Below, piece by piece: positions 48,294-57,333 of a stretch of DNA of 64,000 nt; position 1 is the first letter of the stretch, and each line of letters opens with the position of its first letter. The notes under the pieces were generated by a model. It did not search any database and was not told the DNA's origin. It saw only the letters and a program-made list of their open reading frames with translations. Origin of the DNA: Desulfomonile sp963700305 (GTDB lineage Bacteria > Desulfobacterota > Desulfomonilia > Desulfomonilales > Desulfomonilaceae); the NCBI GenBank assembly GCA_963700305.1, contig CAVOXB010000027.1, positions 1 to 64,000 of the forward strand, given 5' to 3'. The position numbers were made by a program, and so were the translations under genes.

Positions 48294-50909
48294 TTAACAT
48301 CGAACTTGACCAGGATTGTGAGCCCCAATGAACCGTGACAACAATCCCAAGCACGCGTAAATGGTCGCGGCCAACGCCAACAACACGTTAAATCCGAATG
48401 CCATAGCAAACATGACTGCCGCGGATGCTGATACCACAGAGGCAAACCCGTTTATTGCCCATGCAAGGGGGACCGCTCGGGCTGCCGTGTCGTGAACTTC
48501 CGACAATCCCCACGGGAACGGCACGCCCATAAGAAAAGCCAGAGGAGCCATGATCCCAATGCCCAGGACATATTTCCAAAATTCAGAAATAGAGGCCGCA
48601 ACCGTGAAAATAGCGGCAAATAGAACTGAATCGATTACCACCAGAAACGCTATCCCTGCAGCAATACTCAGCACGCCTCCAGGAATTCGCCGCACAAGAA
48701 AAGGGGAATTCATGCTGCCCAAACCGGCGAATAACAGAAAAGTCCCCACAACCATAGCTGCGGCAATAACAGGATCTCCAAAAAAGCGAGTAAAAATCTG
48801 AATAAAGCTCATCTCGAGGAACATGAAAGCTGTGCCCAATCCTGAAAAATACGCTGCCAGCACCAGGATGAACCTCCCTGCTGGAGCTTCAGGGCCTCGT
48901 CTAAGCTGCACGACAGGCCCAGGAAGCAGGACTGCGGCAAAAGCTACCGTCCAAGCCAGCGCCACAAGGAGGAGCAAGAAACCCATTTCAGATCTGGCCG
49001 GCCACAGAGGTCCGAATGCATTGGCCAGTCTGGAGATGGATCGCCATTTGAAAAAATCATAGAAAAACGGACTGTTGTCCGTCGCTGGCCGAACACTGCA
49101 GATCCATTGTTTATAGAATTCTTCCCGTTCCGGAGAAAGCAGTTTCCTGAGAGCATGGTGATACCATGAGATATTCGTGCCTTCCGGCCCGGGCAGGACG
49201 TGAATTTTGTTGGTATCTGAGGGCCTTAGGCCTGGGAACCATTCCACGTCCCAGGACATTTCAGCAGCGGTTTTGCGGAAGATCGCGGTGGTCTCCGCAT
49301 CGAACTCGGATTTGCCCGCGAGCGTTACAAGAGAAAGCTCGTCCCTCGCCAAAAGAAGATGATTTCCGGGATTACTTGCCCCCGCCTTCTCCAGGGCTTC
49401 TATCCACATGGCTACAATTTTGAGGTTGTCTCTCTCCGGGTCCTGTATTCCACGTACCACGCATACAATTCCGTTGTGAGACAGGCGGGCCAGACATCTG
49501 CCAAAGCCTTCAACTGTTGCAAGGTAGTTTTCCCTGAGGCCCCCGATGCCTCCAGAGCCTGGGGAGAATCCTTCCAGTTCGGCAAGCTGAATGACGTCGA
49601 AATTCTCCCCCGTCTTGTCGAGGAAAGCACGGGGTTCCTCCTCCACGATTACTATTCGTTGATCATGAAGCACTCCGCTTTTATGTTGTGCCAAGATTTT
49701 GACGATGTTGGAGTCAGGTTGAACGACATCAATTTCTCGGGCAGAAGCGAGGCGTGCGGCCCAAACGTGGAGTCCGTCTGCTTCTCCCAGGATGAGGATG
49801 CGATCAGGTGTAGCAAGCAGCTTGTAGGGAAGGGCGGAAAGGGTGCCTTCCAGGAATCGGGCCTCATAAGGACTTCCGATGGAAAGTACAGATCCCGCCT
49901 GGAATCCGTCCGCCAGAAGCATGTCCATAGGGGGAGGGGCCTTTGGGGAACTCAACGAGAGAAGGGAATGAAAAAAGGAGCTTGAATAAAGATCAATTCT
50001 CCCTCTTGGCCCGGAACGGGAGGCAATATGGTCTGCGCTGCCTTGAGCTTTCAGTCTTTCGACATAAGCCAAGGGTTTGTACTGATCTACGTTCAAAGGG
50101 AAGATTTTGTTGACATCAAATTGGAACGCTACAAGAGCGAGAAGGCCGCCAAGACTCAAGCAGACTGTATAAAATAATCGTTCAGTCATCCAGGGATCGA
50201 ATGGCTTCCGTGGGGCAGGCTTTCCAGCCTGCCGTCTAGAAATAGCCCATAATGTCGGGCTGGAAAGCCTGCCCCACCGGTTGCTCAAATCCTTCGACCC
50301 CACCTCTATGGTTGCTGTGTGAAGCGCATCCTTCTTAATAGAGGCAAAGACCAGAAAAAAACCGGAGAGAATAACCAGGGCCGACAGCACAATTACCAGC
50401 GCATTAGCAGGAACAAACCCCAGAAGCGCTATTGATCCCAACGCTCCTGCTGCGCTTCCCGTGAGGTTCGACGCATAGATCGTCGGCACATCTTCCTTGG
50501 AGGACATCAGCGCCAGTCCAATAAGCATGCCCGCAAGAAAGAATGGAACGCAATGAATGATCCAGAAAAGAAACCACCATGCCAGTGTGGAACCAAGAGC
50601 AGCGGGAGCAAAATACACGCTCAAAGGCAACAGCTCACCCAGCCGAAAACAAGCAGGTAGAGAAACCGCAAATGCAATGATTCCCCACCTGAAAACAAGG
50701 TCATGCCATTTTGTCAGCCAAGGGCCCACCAGTGCGAGCACTGTGCCCCCGGCCCCGAATCCCAGGAGAGCGCAACTGATGACAAGGAATGAAAAGTGAT
50801 GATACCGGGAAATCAGAAGGCAGCGCATCAGACCTATTTGCCAGCCGATTGCCGCAAAAGAAATAAAGAAAACCGCAGGAAGAATCATCCTGCCATGCCT
50901 GGACAGCAT
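48294..50909 (-). CDS. Spermidine-synthase-like membrane protein with embedded repeat
   Basis: 871 residues, intact. N-terminal membrane domain (about 1-195) and C-terminal membrane domain (about 640-870) flank a central Rossmann methyltransferase-like domain (LSIGSPYEARFLEG, RILILGEADGLHVWAARL, FDVIQLAELEGFSPG), the arrangement of membrane-fused SpeE-like proteins (spermidine synthase-like, MFS-type). Residues 211-233 are encoded by a palindromic R1 repeat inserted in frame and look unlike the rest. Function is unknown; amine transfer is not assured since SpeE catalytic residues are not clear. It ends the run of pcm and rimI genes. Confidence 0.78.
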   Translation of the reverse strand: MLSRHGRMILPAVFFISFAAIGWQIGLMRCLLISRYHHFSFLVISCALLGFGAGGTVLALVGPWLTKWHDLVFRWGIIAFAVSLPACFRLGELLPLSVYFAPAALGSTLAWWFLFWIIHCVPFFLAGMLIGLALMSSKEDVPTIYASNLTGSAAGALGSIALLGFVPANALVIVLSALVILSGFFLVFASIKKDALHTATIEVGSKDLSNRWGRLSSPTLWAISRRQAGKPAPRKPFDPWMTERLFYTVCLSLGGLLALVAFQFDVNKIFPLNVDQYKPLAYVERLKAQGSADHIASRSGPRGRIDLYSSSFFHSLLSLSSPKAPPPMDMLLADGFQAGSVLSIGSPYEARFLEGTLSALPYKLLATPDRILILGEADGLHVWAARLASAREIDVVQPDSNIVKILAQHKSGVLHDQRIVIVEEEPRAFLDKTGENFDVIQLAELEGFSPGSGGIGGLRENYLATVEGFGRCLARLSHNGIVCVVRGIQDPERDNLKIVAMWIEALEKAGASNPGNHLLLARDELSLVTLAGKSEFDAETTAIFRKTAAEMSWDVEWFPGLRPSDTNKIHVLPGPEGTNISWYHHALRKLLSPEREEFYKQWICSVRPATDNSPFFYDFFKWRSISRLANAFGPLWPARSEMGFLLLLVALAWTVAFAAVLLPGPVVQLRRGPEAPAGRFILVLAAYFSGLGTAFMFLEMSFIQIFTRFFGDPVIAAAMVVGTFLLFAGLGSMNSPFLVRRIPGGVLSIAAGIAFLVVIDSVLFAAIFTVAASISEFWKYVLGIGIMAPLAFLMGVPFPWGLSEVHDTAARAVPLAWAINGFASVVSASAAVMFAMAFGFNVLLALAATIYACLGLLSRFIGAHNPGQVRC
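50211..50278. repeat. Palindromic repeat, family R1, copy 4, inside a coding sequence
   Basis: TGGGGCAGGCTTTCCAGCC and GGCTGGAAAGCCTGCCCCA are perfect 19-base inverted arms around a 30-base centre with CCATAATG. The element lies within the reading frame of the spermidine-synthase-like gene and keeps the frame open, encoding about 23 residues in a loop after the first membrane domain. Confidence 0.85.
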
Positions 50910-51698
50910 TTACTGAGCGCCTCGAATAAGGGGTACGAACCTTACGAGTTCCAGGGTTTTCGATGTACGGCCGCCTTTTTCGTCCTTGGCTACCAGGAGT
51001 AAACGCTGCGTCTCAAAGCTCCCCCCAACGGGAATAACCATTTTCCCGCCGGGCTTGAGTTGTTCAAACAAAGGAGGCGGCACGTGTAGCGCCGCACATG
51101 TGACAATGATCCGATCGAACGGCGCAAATTCCGACAAACCGTAATAGCCGTCGCCCTTACGAACGACCACGGTGTTGTAACCAATATTCCCGAGCCTTTT
51201 TGCCGCTGTTTCGCACAGTTGGTTGACAATCTCAATCGTGTAAACGCTCGGCGTAATCTCTGCCAAAATGGCCGCCTGGTACCCGGAGCCTGTTCCTATT
51301 TCGAGCACACTCATTCCGGCGGTTAGTTCAAGGGCCTGCGTCATCAGCGCTACGACATACGGCTGGGAGATTGTCTGGCCGAAACCGATGGGTAGAGGTG
51401 AGTCCTGGTAAGCAGCATCTTTCTGAGCATCAGGCACGAAGTAATGTCTCGGAACCTTGAGCATCGCCCTCAACACTGAATGATCGCTAATCGTGGTCCT
51501 GCCCAAACCTTTTAGCTGGGTTTCAACCATATGAGTTCGCTCAGGCTGTCTTTCAGAGAAGGCTCGCGAATCGGAGTGAGATATGGTCGGTGCGGTAGTC
51601 AAGACAGCGGCTAGTAAGGCCGCACAAGTAATCGTGGCGACACTAAACCTCGAAAGGAGACCCCTGGTTATTTCAGAATGTGTCTTTTGCCTTGTCAT
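50910..51698 (-). CDS. pcm: Protein-L-isoaspartate O-methyltransferase with export signal
   Basis: About 262 residues. The methyltransferase core is clear: RHYFVPDAQKDAAYQDSPLP, IGFGQTISQPYVVALM, SAM motif VLEIGTGSGYQAAILAE and DRIIVTCAALHVPPPL. An N-terminal hydrophobic segment (ATITCAALLAAVLTTAP) ahead of the core indicates export or membrane anchoring, which is uncommon for this repair enzyme. Start at ATG 51698 overlaps the rimI end by 26 bases. It repairs isoaspartyl residues in aged proteins. Confidence 0.88.
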   Translation of the reverse strand: MTRQKTHSEITRGLLSRFSVATITCAALLAAVLTTAPTISHSDSRAFSERQPERTHMVETQLKGLGRTTISDHSVLRAMLKVPRHYFVPDAQKDAAYQDSPLPIGFGQTISQPYVVALMTQALELTAGMSVLEIGTGSGYQAAILAEITPSVYTIEIVNQLCETAAKRLGNIGYNTVVVRKGDGYYGLSEFAPFDRIIVTCAALHVPPPLFEQLKPGGKMVIPVGGSFETQRLLLVAKDEKGGRTSKTLELVRFVPLIRGAQ

Positions 51699-52203
51699 TG
51701 GAGTTTTGCGATTCGTCGGAGATCGGAGATTCTGATACCTCCGAGTTTCCAAGCCATTTTTCCATGACGAGTGCGTCGTCTTCCACTGCTGCGTAGTACT
51801 TCTTCCTGAACCCTATGGAATTGAACCCGCATTTCTTGTAAAGGCTTCTGGCCGCATTGTTCCGCCTTGCTACTTCCAGGATAATCCGCTTGAGGCCATC
51901 CTGCAAGGAGACCTTCTCGAGATAATCCATCATATACTTTCCCCAGCCGTGGCCTCTTCGTTCAGGATGGACCGCAATATTGAGAAGGTGTGCTTCGTCC
52001 AAGACCTCCCAGAAACACATATAGCCCGCAAGTTCGCCTTGGGATCTGAAGATTGTCATTCTGGAATGCCTCTGACTCATCTCTTCCAGAAACATGTTTC
52101 TGGACCACGGAGCAGGAAATGATGCGTTTTCGATTTCCAGGACCGAGTCGAGGTCTTCTGGTTTCATAGGTTCTGCTAGGATGGGTTCATTATGTTCGGT
52201 CAT
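51673..52203 (-). CDS. rimI: RimI-like ribosomal-protein-S18-alanine N-acetyltransferase
   Basis: About 176 residues, GNAT fold. The acetyl-CoA loop reads NIAVHPERRGHGWGKYMM, followed by ILEVARRNNAARSLYKKCGF, typical of RimI. The start is taken as ATG 52203 (MTEHNEP); TTG at 52227 is possible and would overlap the IIC stop. The C-terminus carries an extra polar tail of about 25 residues. Confidence 0.85.
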   Translation of the reverse strand: MTEHNEPILAEPMKPEDLDSVLEIENASFPAPWSRNMFLEEMSQRHSRMTIFRSQGELAGYMCFWEVLDEAHLLNIAVHPERRGHGWGKYMMDYLEKVSLQDGLKRIILEVARRNNAARSLYKKCGFNSIGFRKKYYAAVEDDALVMEKWLGNSEVSESPISDESQNSNDKAKDTF

Positions 52204-52223
52204 GGATGCTGTCTTTTGGATGG

Positions 52224-52919
52224 TCAAAATCCTATAAACAATCCAATGCCAAGCGACAGAAGAAAACCTGCTGCAAATAACATGATGAGCCTTTTTTCCT
52301 GCAATCCTCTGACAAGCTCCGCAACTCCCACAAGTGGCACGACATAATAGCTTAATTCAAATGATCTTACGGCGGCAACCGAACATTGTTCAATCAATAA
52401 GCTCACCAGAATACCACCAATTAGAATCGCCGGGAAAAGGACAAGAAAAGAACATCCAAAACCAAGAATGAGACCTCCAGCAAAATATTTGGAGACTGGA
52501 ATTTCGCTGCCGTTCAGGAGGGCTTCCTCCGCGGTACGGGCAAGTTTTCCCAGTCCGGTTCGGACAAAAAAGTCCAGCCGGGCCCCAACAAATGAAAGGG
52601 GAAACAAGAACAGAAAACTCACAAAAACCACGGCAGTAAGTGGAGCGGAAGAATCGGCTCTGGCAAGTGCAGAAACTGCTGCTGTTGCAACAGATGCAAG
52701 CGTGCTGTCAGGAGGTATATATCCGCCAATGGGTGGTCTCTCCAGCCATAGGACTTGGTACAAAAGGCCTGCCGCAAACCCCGAGGCCAGATCCCCTAAG
52801 GCCCAACCGACTACCGGCGCCACGATCATCGGTCTGGAGAGCATCAACTGGAAGATCTGAAACCTATCCAGCCAAAATAGACCTCCTAGCACTCCGGCTA
52901 ATAAAGCCTCATAAACCAT
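52224..52919 (-). CDS. PTS mannose/fructose/sorbose-family IIC component
   Basis: 231 residues, at least six membrane segments, with the family segments LSRPMIVAPVVGWALGD and LLYQVLWLERPPIGGYIPPD. It is the sugar-translocating channel subunit. A IID gene normally follows IIC, but here rimI follows, so the transporter is incomplete locally. The gap to IIB is 271 bases with no gene. Confidence 0.86.
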   Translation of the reverse strand: MVYEALLAGVLGGLFWLDRFQIFQLMLSRPMIVAPVVGWALGDLASGFAAGLLYQVLWLERPPIGGYIPPDSTLASVATAAVSALARADSSAPLTAVVFVSFLFLFPLSFVGARLDFFVRTGLGKLARTAEEALLNGSEIPVSKYFAGGLILGFGCSFLVLFPAILIGGILVSLLIEQCSVAAVRSFELSYYVVPLVGVAELVRGLQEKRLIMLFAAGFLLSLGIGLFIGF

Positions 52920-53190
52920 TTGCTACCCGCAACAAAGGGCACTGAAACGTTTGGAAATCAACAATTTGGAATTATAGGTTTCTTGAAGATCCATCTCTAC
53001 TACGGGAAACAGATGCTGGCTTCCTTCCTGAAATTCTGCTCATCCTTCTATTTTTCCCAGTCAGAAATTCTTCCTAACGATGGAAAAAACAGAAGATTGA
53101 CTAGCTTAAGTATGGGCGTTTTTTTTGGATTAGAAGCGTGTCAGCCCGGGTTCCTTTCCGTCCGCCAAGCCGATGGCAGTGCGGAGCAGG

Positions 53191-53685
53191 CTAAGTATTC
53201 TTGGATGCGCAGCTACAAACGTCGCAGAAATCGACCGGTTTTTCAAAGGGAACGCTCTGTATGTTCACACGCACGCCTTCCTCGAGTATATTGAGCAGGG
53301 CCTGCAAGCTGTCATCGCCCACCGCTACAGACCGACTGAGACAAGCTGTTGCCTGGCCGGCAGTCAGATTCCCCAAATTCAAAAGATCAAAATCCACACC
53401 GGCTCTCTTGAGTCTCAGGGCATCGAGGGGATTGTCTACCAGAACCATTGTTCTGACTTCTCGGTCACTTTCTTCCATAAGAATGGAAGCTACACGCTCC
53501 ACACTATCGATTACTACATTTACCGAAAACGGAACAGCGGACAGTAAAATCTCCTTTTGAAGCAAATCCTCGGCCAGCTCGTCGTTCGCGATGAACAACT
53601 CCTGGGCTCTTGTTGAAGGGAGCCACCCTTCCAGGACCTGCCCGTGAATGAGCCGTTCATCAACGCGTACCAAGACTATTGTCAT
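53191..53685 (-). CDS. PTS mannose/fructose/sorbose-family IIB component
   Basis: 164 residues. The phosphorylated His14 is in VRVDERLIHGQV, the family hallmark. Further DNPLDALRLKRAGVDFDLLN. Receives phosphate from IIA and passes it on; with no IID it may be part of a regulatory phosphorelay. It starts 21 bases after the IIA stop. Confidence 0.88.
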   Translation of the reverse strand: MTIVLVRVDERLIHGQVLEGWLPSTRAQELFIANDELAEDLLQKEILLSAVPFSVNVVIDSVERVASILMEESDREVRTMVLVDNPLDALRLKRAGVDFDLLNLGNLTAGQATACLSRSVAVGDDSLQALLNILEEGVRVNIQSVPFEKPVDFCDVCSCASKNT

Positions 53686-53706
53686 TTATGTACCCCGACC
53701 AGCTTC

Positions 53707-54138
53707 CTACTTTTCTCCGGCATTTCTTTTCGACAGCCTTTGCCGTAGAAATTCTCCAGCCAAATAAATGTTTTCTTTTCCAGCCTCCGCTGCCAACTTG
53801 GCCAGCGTTCTTAAGTCGCTGTCATTTCTGGAGTTAACCGCTTTTATGATCATGGGAAGATTGAGGCCCGTCACCACCTCGACCTTTCCATCCTCCAGGA
53901 AAGACAAGGAAAGGTTCGTAGGCGTACCGCCGAATAGATCCGTGAGTATCAAGACGCCGTCGCCCCGGTTGACTTTCTTGATAGATTGAGCCACCTGCTC
54001 TCTGAGGAGTTCCGGCGGCTGGCCCGGATCTATGCTCAGGGCAAATAACGACGTTTCCGAGTTCAACCCTATCAGGCGAGCGGTGTCTATGAACTGTTGC
54101 CCGAGTCCGCCGTGGGTCAGTATAAGTATTCCTATCAT
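53707..54138 (-). CDS. PTS mannose-family IIA component
   Basis: 143 residues. His9 in ILILTHGGLGQQFIDTA is the phosphorylation site. ILTDLFGGTPTNLSL and EVVTGLNLPMI are typical. It lies 28 bases after rapZ. In many Proteobacteria such IIA proteins sense carbon or nitrogen state without transport. Confidence 0.9.
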   Translation of the reverse strand: MIGILILTHGGLGQQFIDTARLIGLNSETSLFALSIDPGQPPELLREQVAQSIKKVNRGDGVLILTDLFGGTPTNLSLSFLEDGKVEVVTGLNLPMIIKAVNSRNDSDLRTLAKLAAEAGKENIYLAGEFLRQRLSKRNAGEK

Positions 54139-54166
54139 GCTGGGTTCCCGGCCGTCTTGACGCTCA

Positions 54167-55027
54167 TCAATCGGCCAACTCTCTATGTTTGACTTCTACT
54201 CGCGTATAATCGTTCTTTATCAGCAGCCTTGCAATATGTTCGGCAATCAAAACGGATCTATGACGCCCTCCAGTACAACCGATCGAGATCGTAAGGTACT
54301 GCTTCCCTTCGCGTATGTAAAGCGGTAAAAGAAAAACCATCAGATCTTCCAATTTTTCCAGGAACTTGCGAGTCACCTCATGAGTTAGCATCCAACTGGC
54401 CACCTCTGGGTCTCGCCCGGTCTTGGCCTTGAGTTCTTCCACGAAATATGGATTCGGAAGAAAACGAACGTCCAGAACAATGTCCGATTCCATGGGGAGG
54501 CCCTTTCCGAACCCAAAAGACATCACCTCTATTTTCAGGTAATCGCTGCGATAGCCCTCAAATGTTTTTCTGATTTCTGCACGTAGTTGATGGACTGTCA
54601 TGTCCGACGAATCGATGACCCAGTCAGCTCTTTCTTTGATTTCTTTGAGTTCTTCTCTTTCCAGCCGAATTCCGTCCAATAGATTGCCGGTAGGAGCAAG
54701 GGGATGTTGACGCCGCGTCTCACTGTAGCGCCTTACCAGCACATCGTCTCTCGCGTCCACAAAGAGAACCTCAAGACTGATCCCAGCTGATTCCAGTGAG
54801 TTTATGATGATGGAATACCTGGGAAAAAACTTCCTCTGCCTGAGGTCTATAACTAAGGCGAGCCGAGAAATCTCCCCGCCCATTGTGTCAGCTAGCTCAA
54901 CCAATTTTGGAAGTAGATCGACCGGAAGATTGTCAACGCAGAAAAAACCCACGTCTTCCAGCGTGCGTGCCACTGTGGATTTTCCCGAACCGGACATGCC
55001 GGTGACTATCACGATTTTTCTTTTCAT
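54167..55027 (-). CDS. rapZ: RapZ, RNase adapter / nucleotide-binding protein
   Basis: 286 residues. Walker A GMSGSGKST (residues 10-18), later LALVIDLRQRKFF, GFGKGLPMESDIVLDVRFLP and the C-terminal YLTISIGCTGGRHRSVLIA. RapZ controls amino-sugar metabolism through RNase E-dependent decay in enterics; in other Proteobacteria it is paired with PTS genes as here. ATG overlaps the hprK stop (TAATG). Confidence 0.93.
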   Translation of the reverse strand: MKRKIVIVTGMSGSGKSTVARTLEDVGFFCVDNLPVDLLPKLVELADTMGGEISRLALVIDLRQRKFFPRYSIIINSLESAGISLEVLFVDARDDVLVRRYSETRRQHPLAPTGNLLDGIRLEREELKEIKERADWVIDSSDMTVHQLRAEIRKTFEGYRSDYLKIEVMSFGFGKGLPMESDIVLDVRFLPNPYFVEELKAKTGRDPEVASWMLTHEVTRKFLEKLEDLMVFLLPLYIREGKQYLTISIGCTGGRHRSVLIAEHIARLLIKNDYTRVEVKHRELAD

Positions 55028-55501
55028 TACGGCTTCACAGTTCCGGATTCACTAAAACGCAGTGCCAGGATCTCGATTAAGAGAGCCGGGTCCATTCCTA
55101 CAGCCAGAGGCACACGTACCAGCGAGGATATTCCTATCTAGAAGCTGGGTGTCCCGAGCTTCAGGCTCTATTCGTCCTGAATCACGCAATGGATCGTACG
55201 AGTCCAGATCCGCAATGAAATCAATGCGAGATGACTGAGCAACACCTCCACGGAACAGCGTTCTGGCCGTGAAGACTCCAAGCCCTCGCACTTCCACACG
55301 AACATCTTCCTCTACAGGTTTACCCATCAGGGGGCCCCCCACGTCGGCAACGATTTCTACCAAATCGTCTGCCACGAGGTAGTGCCCTCGACGCATGAGA
55401 GAGATGGCTGTCAGAGACTTTCCCGCTCCCGAGCGCCCTCGAAGCAATATACCTATCCCGTGGACCTGGACGAGACATCCTCGTATTTTGTCTGAAATCA
55501 T
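55027..55501 (-). pseudogene. hprK: HPr kinase/phosphorylase, C-terminal domain only (one frameshift)
   Basis: About 158 residues. Starts MISDKIRGCLVQVHGIGILL with Walker A GRSGAGKS; middle YLVADDLVEIVADVGG, EEDVRVEVRGLGVFTARTLF; restored end SLVRVPLAVGMDPALLIEIL. The usual N-terminal half of HprK is absent, as in alphaproteobacterial short forms. An R2 repeat ends 60 bases upstream. Near 55125 the frame changes; the shifted frame reaches TAA overlapping rapZ. The enzyme phosphorylates HPr on serine to regulate the PTS. Start ATG 55501 or GTG 55519 unsettled. Confidence 0.8.
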
Positions 55502-55562
55502 GTCCCCATTAAATACCACGGCTTGTTCTGACGATCAATTTTTTGCCGCAACGATTAGCAAC

Positions 55563-55711
55563 CATTCATGGGTGGAGATGAGGCAATCCGGAGACATGTC
55601 AATTGCGAGCGCAGCGAAGCAATCTCATCTTGTCGTTCGGGAGATTGCTTCGTCGCTCCGCTCCTCGCAATGACAGCGCCGAGTGGTCGGTTTCCCCCGA
55701 ATGACTGAATG
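55563..55711. repeat. MITE-like element, family R2, copy B (inverted relative to copy A)
   Basis: It matches copy A (30453-30598) in reverse over almost the whole length: GGTGGAGATGAGGCAATCCG, GAGATTGCTTCGTCGCTCCG and the end ATGACTGAATG (55701-55711). The left terminal repeat is shortened to CATTCATGG. It lies just upstream of hprK. The rest of 55502-55812 shows no gene. Confidence 0.75.
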
Positions 55712-55812
55712 CTCACAATGATTATGTTTGAACCGGAAAGCGGTCAACGTCCGAGGAAATGCATTCGCACAATAGCGACCAATCTGCGGCCTGGGGAGCG
55801 CCGCTAAGAAAT

Positions 55813-56250
55813 CTACAAGTAGGGACAGAATTGCAGAAGTCTCGCACGTGCACGCGCGAGATCAAGTTGCCAGTTAATCCGGGCTTCCCCACTGTCTCGC
55901 AACGGATCAATTCTCGATGCCCAGTCGATCTTGTTGATCCAGGACCTGAATTCATTTGCAGCCGTTTCCAGGCTGAAGGTTTGAGCTAAACATTCGGGAC
56001 TTCTTTGTTGCTTGCGAATGATAATGTCTACTGGCTGCCAAGCTCTTTCCAAGTTGTTTCTCAAGTCTCCGTCGACATCTGCTCGTGCCATCAGCGAGGT
56101 GGATTCCGCAGCAAACGTTCTAATGGCCAGACACAAGTTGGGTGAGGAAATAGCGTTGCATGTGGGATTGAAATCTGTCGCCTGCGCAGAGGCAATAGGT
56201 ATAAATGCTATACAAATTCCTATTGCAATGACACGGAGTGACTTTCTCAT
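55813..56250 (-). CDS. Small secreted protein, unknown
   Basis: About 145 residues from ATG 56250 (or 56259). The signal peptide is MRKSLRVIAIGICIAFIPIASAQA. The mature part has four cysteines (PTCNAISSPNLCLAIR, SPECLAQTF, LLQFCPYL) and a helical pattern, suggesting a disulfide-stabilised periplasmic protein. No family recognised. The open frame extends upstream into a repeat but without the conserved start. Confidence 0.65.
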   Translation of the reverse strand: MRKSLRVIAIGICIAFIPIASAQATDFNPTCNAISSPNLCLAIRTFAAESTSLMARADVDGDLRNNLERAWQPVDIIIRKQQRSPECLAQTFSLETAANEFRSWINKIDWASRIDPLRDSGEARINWQLDLARARARLLQFCPYL

Positions 56251-56437
56251 GAGTCTCATCCAGGGTGGTCTTTGATCAGAGCTTAATGACGCAGAAATCA
56301 AAGCGCAAGGTCTGATAATTACATATTCTGGCGCATGCTTTGAATGCTGGATGCCAAACAAGATGACACGATGGTTAACGGATGCCGCGAAAAAAGGTGT
56401 GGCGTCGGATATGCGATTAGGATAGAGATTCTGCCCG

Positions 56438-56515
56438 TCGGTGCGAGGAGTAAACGACGAAGCAATCTCGAGTCTCATATGCATTGGATTGCTTCGCTTC
56501 GTTCGCGATGACTCG
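56438..56515. repeat. Partial R2-type repeat, copy C
   Basis: GTGCGAGGAG...CGACGAAGCAATCTCG and GGATTGCTTCGCTTCGTTCGC form the inner palindrome of family R2 without its termini. The rest of 56251-56679 contains only the promoter candidate below. Confidence 0.6.
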
Positions 56516-56613
56516 TGCAGAAAGACTATCCTCATTTGCGGGATAAGAAATGGTCGCCAACGAGATACAGGCTCTCAATGGAACAGTGTATTATGCGGCC
56601 GCTTGAAAAAGTG

Positions 56614-56642
56614 TTGACAGGGCGGCCGGAATAGATTAATAA
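56614..56642 (+). promoter_or_regulatory. Possible promoter of the TlpA-like gene
   Basis: A perfect TTGACA (56614-56619) is followed after 17 bases by TAATAA, a weak -10 box, in an AT-rich stretch. The gene starts at 56680. Confidence 0.35.
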
Positions 56643-56679
56643 CCATATTCATATAATTCAATTAATGAAAGGATTTGTA

Positions 56680-57333
56680 ATGCCGAAACGCTTTCTTCCA
56701 AAAATCCTGCTGACCACAGCCCTTTTTGCCATAGCACTCGCAAATGTAACCAATGCCGCAGCGTCCGATTTGACGACTGCTGCCAATATTTTTCTTTTGC
56801 CTAAACCGTTCCCGGTTTCAGATCTCGTCCTCAAGAGTGCTTCGGGTCAGATGGTATCTTTGAAGGATTTCAAAGGTAAGGTGGTGTTGCTGCACTTCTG
56901 GTCAATCAAATGCCCGGCCTGCAGGATAGAGGAGCCTTTACTTCAACAGCTCAAGAAATCTTTCGGCGCTTCCGGGCTGGAAATCCTGGGTGTCAATCTG
57001 GTCGATTCACCTCCGGAAATTATCGGGCACGCAGCGACTCACGCGATCCCATTCCCAGTCCTCTATGACGGCGGTAAAGGCTTTAATTTGAAGGTTGTGG
57101 ACATGGGTGGCAGGAGCACGGCATTTCTGGTGAACCCTCTTCAGGAGGCAATCCTAGAAGTTCCTGGATTTCCGACTACATATATACTTGATTGTCGCGG
57201 AAGTGTGATCGGCTATAGCGTGGGAGCGGCACGCTGGAATAATCAAGCTGCGTTAAATCTGATCCAGTCTCTCCTGGCGGAAAGCAAGACCTGTGTCTTA
57301 GGCAAGAAATACTCTATGACCACAGATCGCTAG
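56680..57333 (+). CDS. TlpA/ResA-like thiol-disulfide protein, secreted
   Basis: 217 residues from ATG 56680 (AGGA 6 bases before; an upstream ATG at 56665 lacks a site). A signal peptide (MPKRFLPKILLTTALFAIAL) is followed by a thioredoxin fold with the active motif WSIKCPACRIEEP, and the cis-proline region GFPTTYILDCRG. Acts in the periplasm, likely reducing apocytochrome c or other disulfides. A C-terminal cysteine is also present. Confidence 0.86.
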   Translation: MPKRFLPKILLTTALFAIALANVTNAAASDLTTAANIFLLPKPFPVSDLVLKSASGQMVSLKDFKGKVVLLHFWSIKCPACRIEEPLLQQLKKSFGASGLEILGVNLVDSPPEIIGHAATHAIPFPVLYDGGKGFNLKVVDMGGRSTAFLVNPLQEAILEVPGFPTTYILDCRGSVIGYSVGAARWNNQAALNLIQSLLAESKTCVLGKKYSMTTDR

